64,000 bases of DNA from JBELMB01 sp042088665 (lineage in GTDB: Bacteria; Pseudomonadota; Alphaproteobacteria; Rhodobacterales; Rhodobacteraceae): NCBI GenBank assembly GCA_042088665.1, contig JBELMB010000003.1:12575-76574 (forward strand). Direction: 5' to 3'. Within the stretch, counting starts at the first letter, position 1, and each line of letters starts with the position of its first letter. The translations under genes and the position numbers were made by a program. Under the pieces are notes generated by a model. It was not told the DNA's origin, made no database searches, and was given only the letters and a program-made list of their open reading frames with translations. Shown here piece by piece: positions 62,285 through 64,000 of this stretch.

Positions 62285-62439
62285 GCACAAAGGTTAACGC
62301 GGTTTGACGTCAAATCTGCAACGCGACCCGGCCCACGGGCACAAAACCGACGCAAAACGCAACTTCCTCGGGCATCCGGACCGCTGACTGAGGCAGATCT
62401 GGTCAATTGTGAACCAGGCGCAGAGCCCCGCGCTCTTGT

Positions 62440-63243
62440 CTATTCCAGCAGACCCAGCGTTTGAAACCGCTCAAGATCGGGAGGCAGCGCCTGTTTTGCC
62501 CGCAACTCAAGGACCACGCGCGGACTTTTGTCGCTGTTCATCACAGCGGACAGCAGACCGGCGCGCATCGGCATTTTTGTCCCGGGTTGCTCTGCAGGTC
62601 CGAGGTCATGCAGGTGAAGATGTTCCAGCAAGGGGCCTGCGTCACGTGCGAAACGCTCGGCCAGAGGTTCCCCCGAAAGCACCTGCCTCGCCTCCAGCGG
62701 CCCCGTCCCGACAGAGAGGCGCAAAGCCCCGCTGTCAAAGTCTTCGACCAACCGGCGGCGGGCTGTTGGGTCCGCATCCCCATTGTTCTGGATCACGATC
62801 GTGATGCCAAGATCCTCGGCCCGGGTCACGACAGGGTCCATGATCGCACCCACGTGGGCCATGTAGCGGGAGTCTGCACCGAGATCCGGCTGAACATGCG
62901 CGCGGTACCACCCATCAAATGGCGAAAGCAGCACCATCTGGCAGGCGCCCACCGCATCCGCCGCATCCAGAGCAACGATCAGGCGCCGGACCGTGTCCCT
63001 GGCCCAGACCGCATCCCGCTGTCCGGCATCCACGCGCCACGCCGGGCCCTGAGTGCTGCGCCGCCCCTTGTGGCCAGCGAGTGCCACGCGCGCGGCCATC
63101 ACCGTCGCGCGCCATTCCCCGGCCAAGACGCGAGGATCGACAAAATCCTGCAACTCGATGTCACGTGCACTGGCAAACAGCCACGCCTGATGGGTTGCCA
63201 CGTCATGGCGCGTCATGCTGGCGCCGAGCTTGATCGCAGTCAC
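62440..63243 (-). CDS. TIM-barrel protein, xylose isomerase/AP endonuclease 2-like
   Basis: 267 residues from GTG 63243, with GAGGGAGGG upstream; longer frames exist. The fold is suggested by MTRHDVATHQAWLFASARDIELQ, LGITIVIQNNGDADP, SGALRLSVGTGPL and HLHLHDLG, which place the usual metal-site Glu/His/Asp residues at the barrel end. Enzymes of this kind isomerise or epimerise sugars. Substrate and neighbours give no clue. Confidence 0.8.
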   Translation of the reverse strand: MTAIKLGASMTRHDVATHQAWLFASARDIELQDFVDPRVLAGEWRATVMAARVALAGHKGRRSTQGPAWRVDAGQRDAVWARDTVRRLIVALDAADAVGACQMVLLSPFDGWYRAHVQPDLGADSRYMAHVGAIMDPVVTRAEDLGITIVIQNNGDADPTARRRLVEDFDSGALRLSVGTGPLEARQVLSGEPLAERFARDAGPLLEHLHLHDLGPAEQPGTKMPMRAGLLSAVMNSDKSPRVVLELRAKQALPPDLERFQTLGLLE

Positions 63244-63543
63244 ACCGCCCTCCCTCGCCGGAGGGCACGGGACCAGCGACGCGACTGCTCTGTGTTCCCG
63301 ATGCACTTGGCGACCGCCCTTGGACCGCAAAGCGGCGTCACCTGATCACTTGTGCCGCGCACGACCGACCTCATCGTCCAACCCCGTCCCTGAACCGCGG
63401 CTCGACGCGCGGCGCAAAACGCCGATAATCTAGGACGACTTCCCCCGCTCTGTCAGGTCCTTCTTGGACAAAATCCGAATTGTTTCGGTTCTGGAAATTG
63501 TGGCACCAGGCCGCCGGTCAGAGGGCCTGTTGCGCCCGGAACA

Positions 63544-64000
63544 TCACATGAAAACCCGCGTGGTGATCATCTCATGGTCGGACAGGTAGTTCCCGGCTTT
63601 CGACACCGCAGGCCTGACTTTTGGCTGACCGGTGCGCACCCCACGGGCAAAGAGCCAGTCGAGAATCAAAAGTGGATAGCGGACCGGTTTGCCCGGCGCG
63701 GCGCGGGTGGTGAACTGACCCGTGTTGGCGCTTTGCCAGTCAAAGCCGGCCTGCGCATAGATGGCAAAACAGGGTTCAGCCACGTCTGGCGCGGCCAATG
63801 CCTCTGCTCCGGGTCGAATGCCGTCCGAAAGCGCCTTGGTGTTGAGGTCGCCCCCAAGCACCGCGGGACCGTCCCCGTAAAGCGTTTCAATGCCGTTCAG
63901 AAAGGTCTCTGTCTGCCGAGCGCGCAGGGCCGGATCTGATTCGCTCTCGTAGTGCACGGCGCCCAGCGTCAACAGACCCTTGGCGGTCTCGATCTGCGCC
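63544..64000 (-). CDS. endonuclease/exonuclease/phosphatase-family protein, truncated at window end
   Basis: At least 152 C-terminal residues; the frame stays open past 64000. Motifs GGDLNTKAL, LDWLFARGV and SDHEMITTRV are those of the EEP fold and supply metal- and phosphate-binding residues. It cleaves phosphodiester or phosphomonoester bonds; the substrate cannot be told from the C-terminal part. The 5' end lies outside the window. Confidence 0.85.
   Translation of the reverse strand, partial: AQIETAKGLLTLGAVHYESESDPALRARQTETFLNGIETLYGDGPAVLGGDLNTKALSDGIRPGAEALAAPDVAEPCFAIYAQAGFDWQSANTGQFTTRAAPGKPVRYPLLILDWLFARGVRTGQPKVRPAVSKAGNYLSDHEMITTRVFM

Noticed and set aside
62461..63345. Plus frame opposite the TIM-barrel gene
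   Set aside because: Shadow frame without ribosome site; the minus frame has barrel motifs and a good ribosome site.

Overview
The window looks like a chromosomal segment of a marine alphaproteobacterium of the Rhodobacteraceae/Roseobacter group. Reasons: high GC content, many alphaproteobacterial housekeeping genes in familiar groupings (rpsA, ihfB-lapA-trpF, pyrD next to a DUF952 gene, ispB, etfQO, rpsD, greA, phbAB), a Hint-domain surface protein, DUF1127 and DUF465 small proteins, and LamG-like modules typical of roseobacters. I see no rRNA, integrase, transposase or CRISPR array. One tRNA is present, tRNA-Gly(TCC) at 4671-4744.

Layout. 1-3.2 kb: the end of a catabolic operon, with a thiolase-like protein that lacks the usual catalytic Cys and His, a DUF35 zinc-ribbon partner and an acyl-CoA synthetase. 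3.9-8.8 kb: an atypical SDR, the tRNA, then a quinone/catechol-type detoxification pair (carboxylesterase plus two-domain VOC dioxygenase) divergent from a LysR regulator with a perfect T-N11-A operator, and a decarboxylating dehydrogenase. 9-16 kb: ABC exporter, 5'-nucleotidase, DUF952, pyrD, trpF, lapA, ihfB. 16.4-18.6 kb: four small, mostly exported unknown proteins sitting between ihfB and rpsA. 20.8-26.1 kb: Hint protein, 2H-phosphoesterase-like DUF1045 protein, GNAT, small proteins, rpsD. 26.5-33.7 kb: EAL protein, PHB genes phbA and phbB, DMT exporter, LysR, and small conserved proteins. 33.7-40.2 kb: ispB, ispE, TPR protein, PilZ, etfQO and a solitary ectC.

40.2-42.1 kb is accessory: a divergent subtilisin-like protein facing a small ribbon-helix-helix protein. 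42.5-49.4 kb returns to core functions: greA, a membrane protein, the molybdenum-cofactor/formate-dehydrogenase set (fdhD, mobA, mobB and a DUF429-MoeA fusion) and azlCD. 50-60.5 kb is the most unusual stretch: a 909-residue protein with three LamG-like modules, two PTD-repeat linkers and a PIG-L deacetylase domain; a tight three-gene operon of two uncharacterised proteins and a DyP-type peroxidase; then an orphan response regulator, a CheB-CheR-coiled-coil-PAS protein and an unknown protein. 60.8-64 kb carries a P-loop kinase-like protein, an aminoglycoside phosphotransferase-fold protein, a TIM-barrel protein and a truncated endonuclease/exonuclease/phosphatase.

The best candidates for something undescribed are the DyP three-gene operon, the LamG/PTD/PIG-L protein, the S8-like peptidase/RHH pair and a 22-bp palindromic repeat found just after three unrelated genes.
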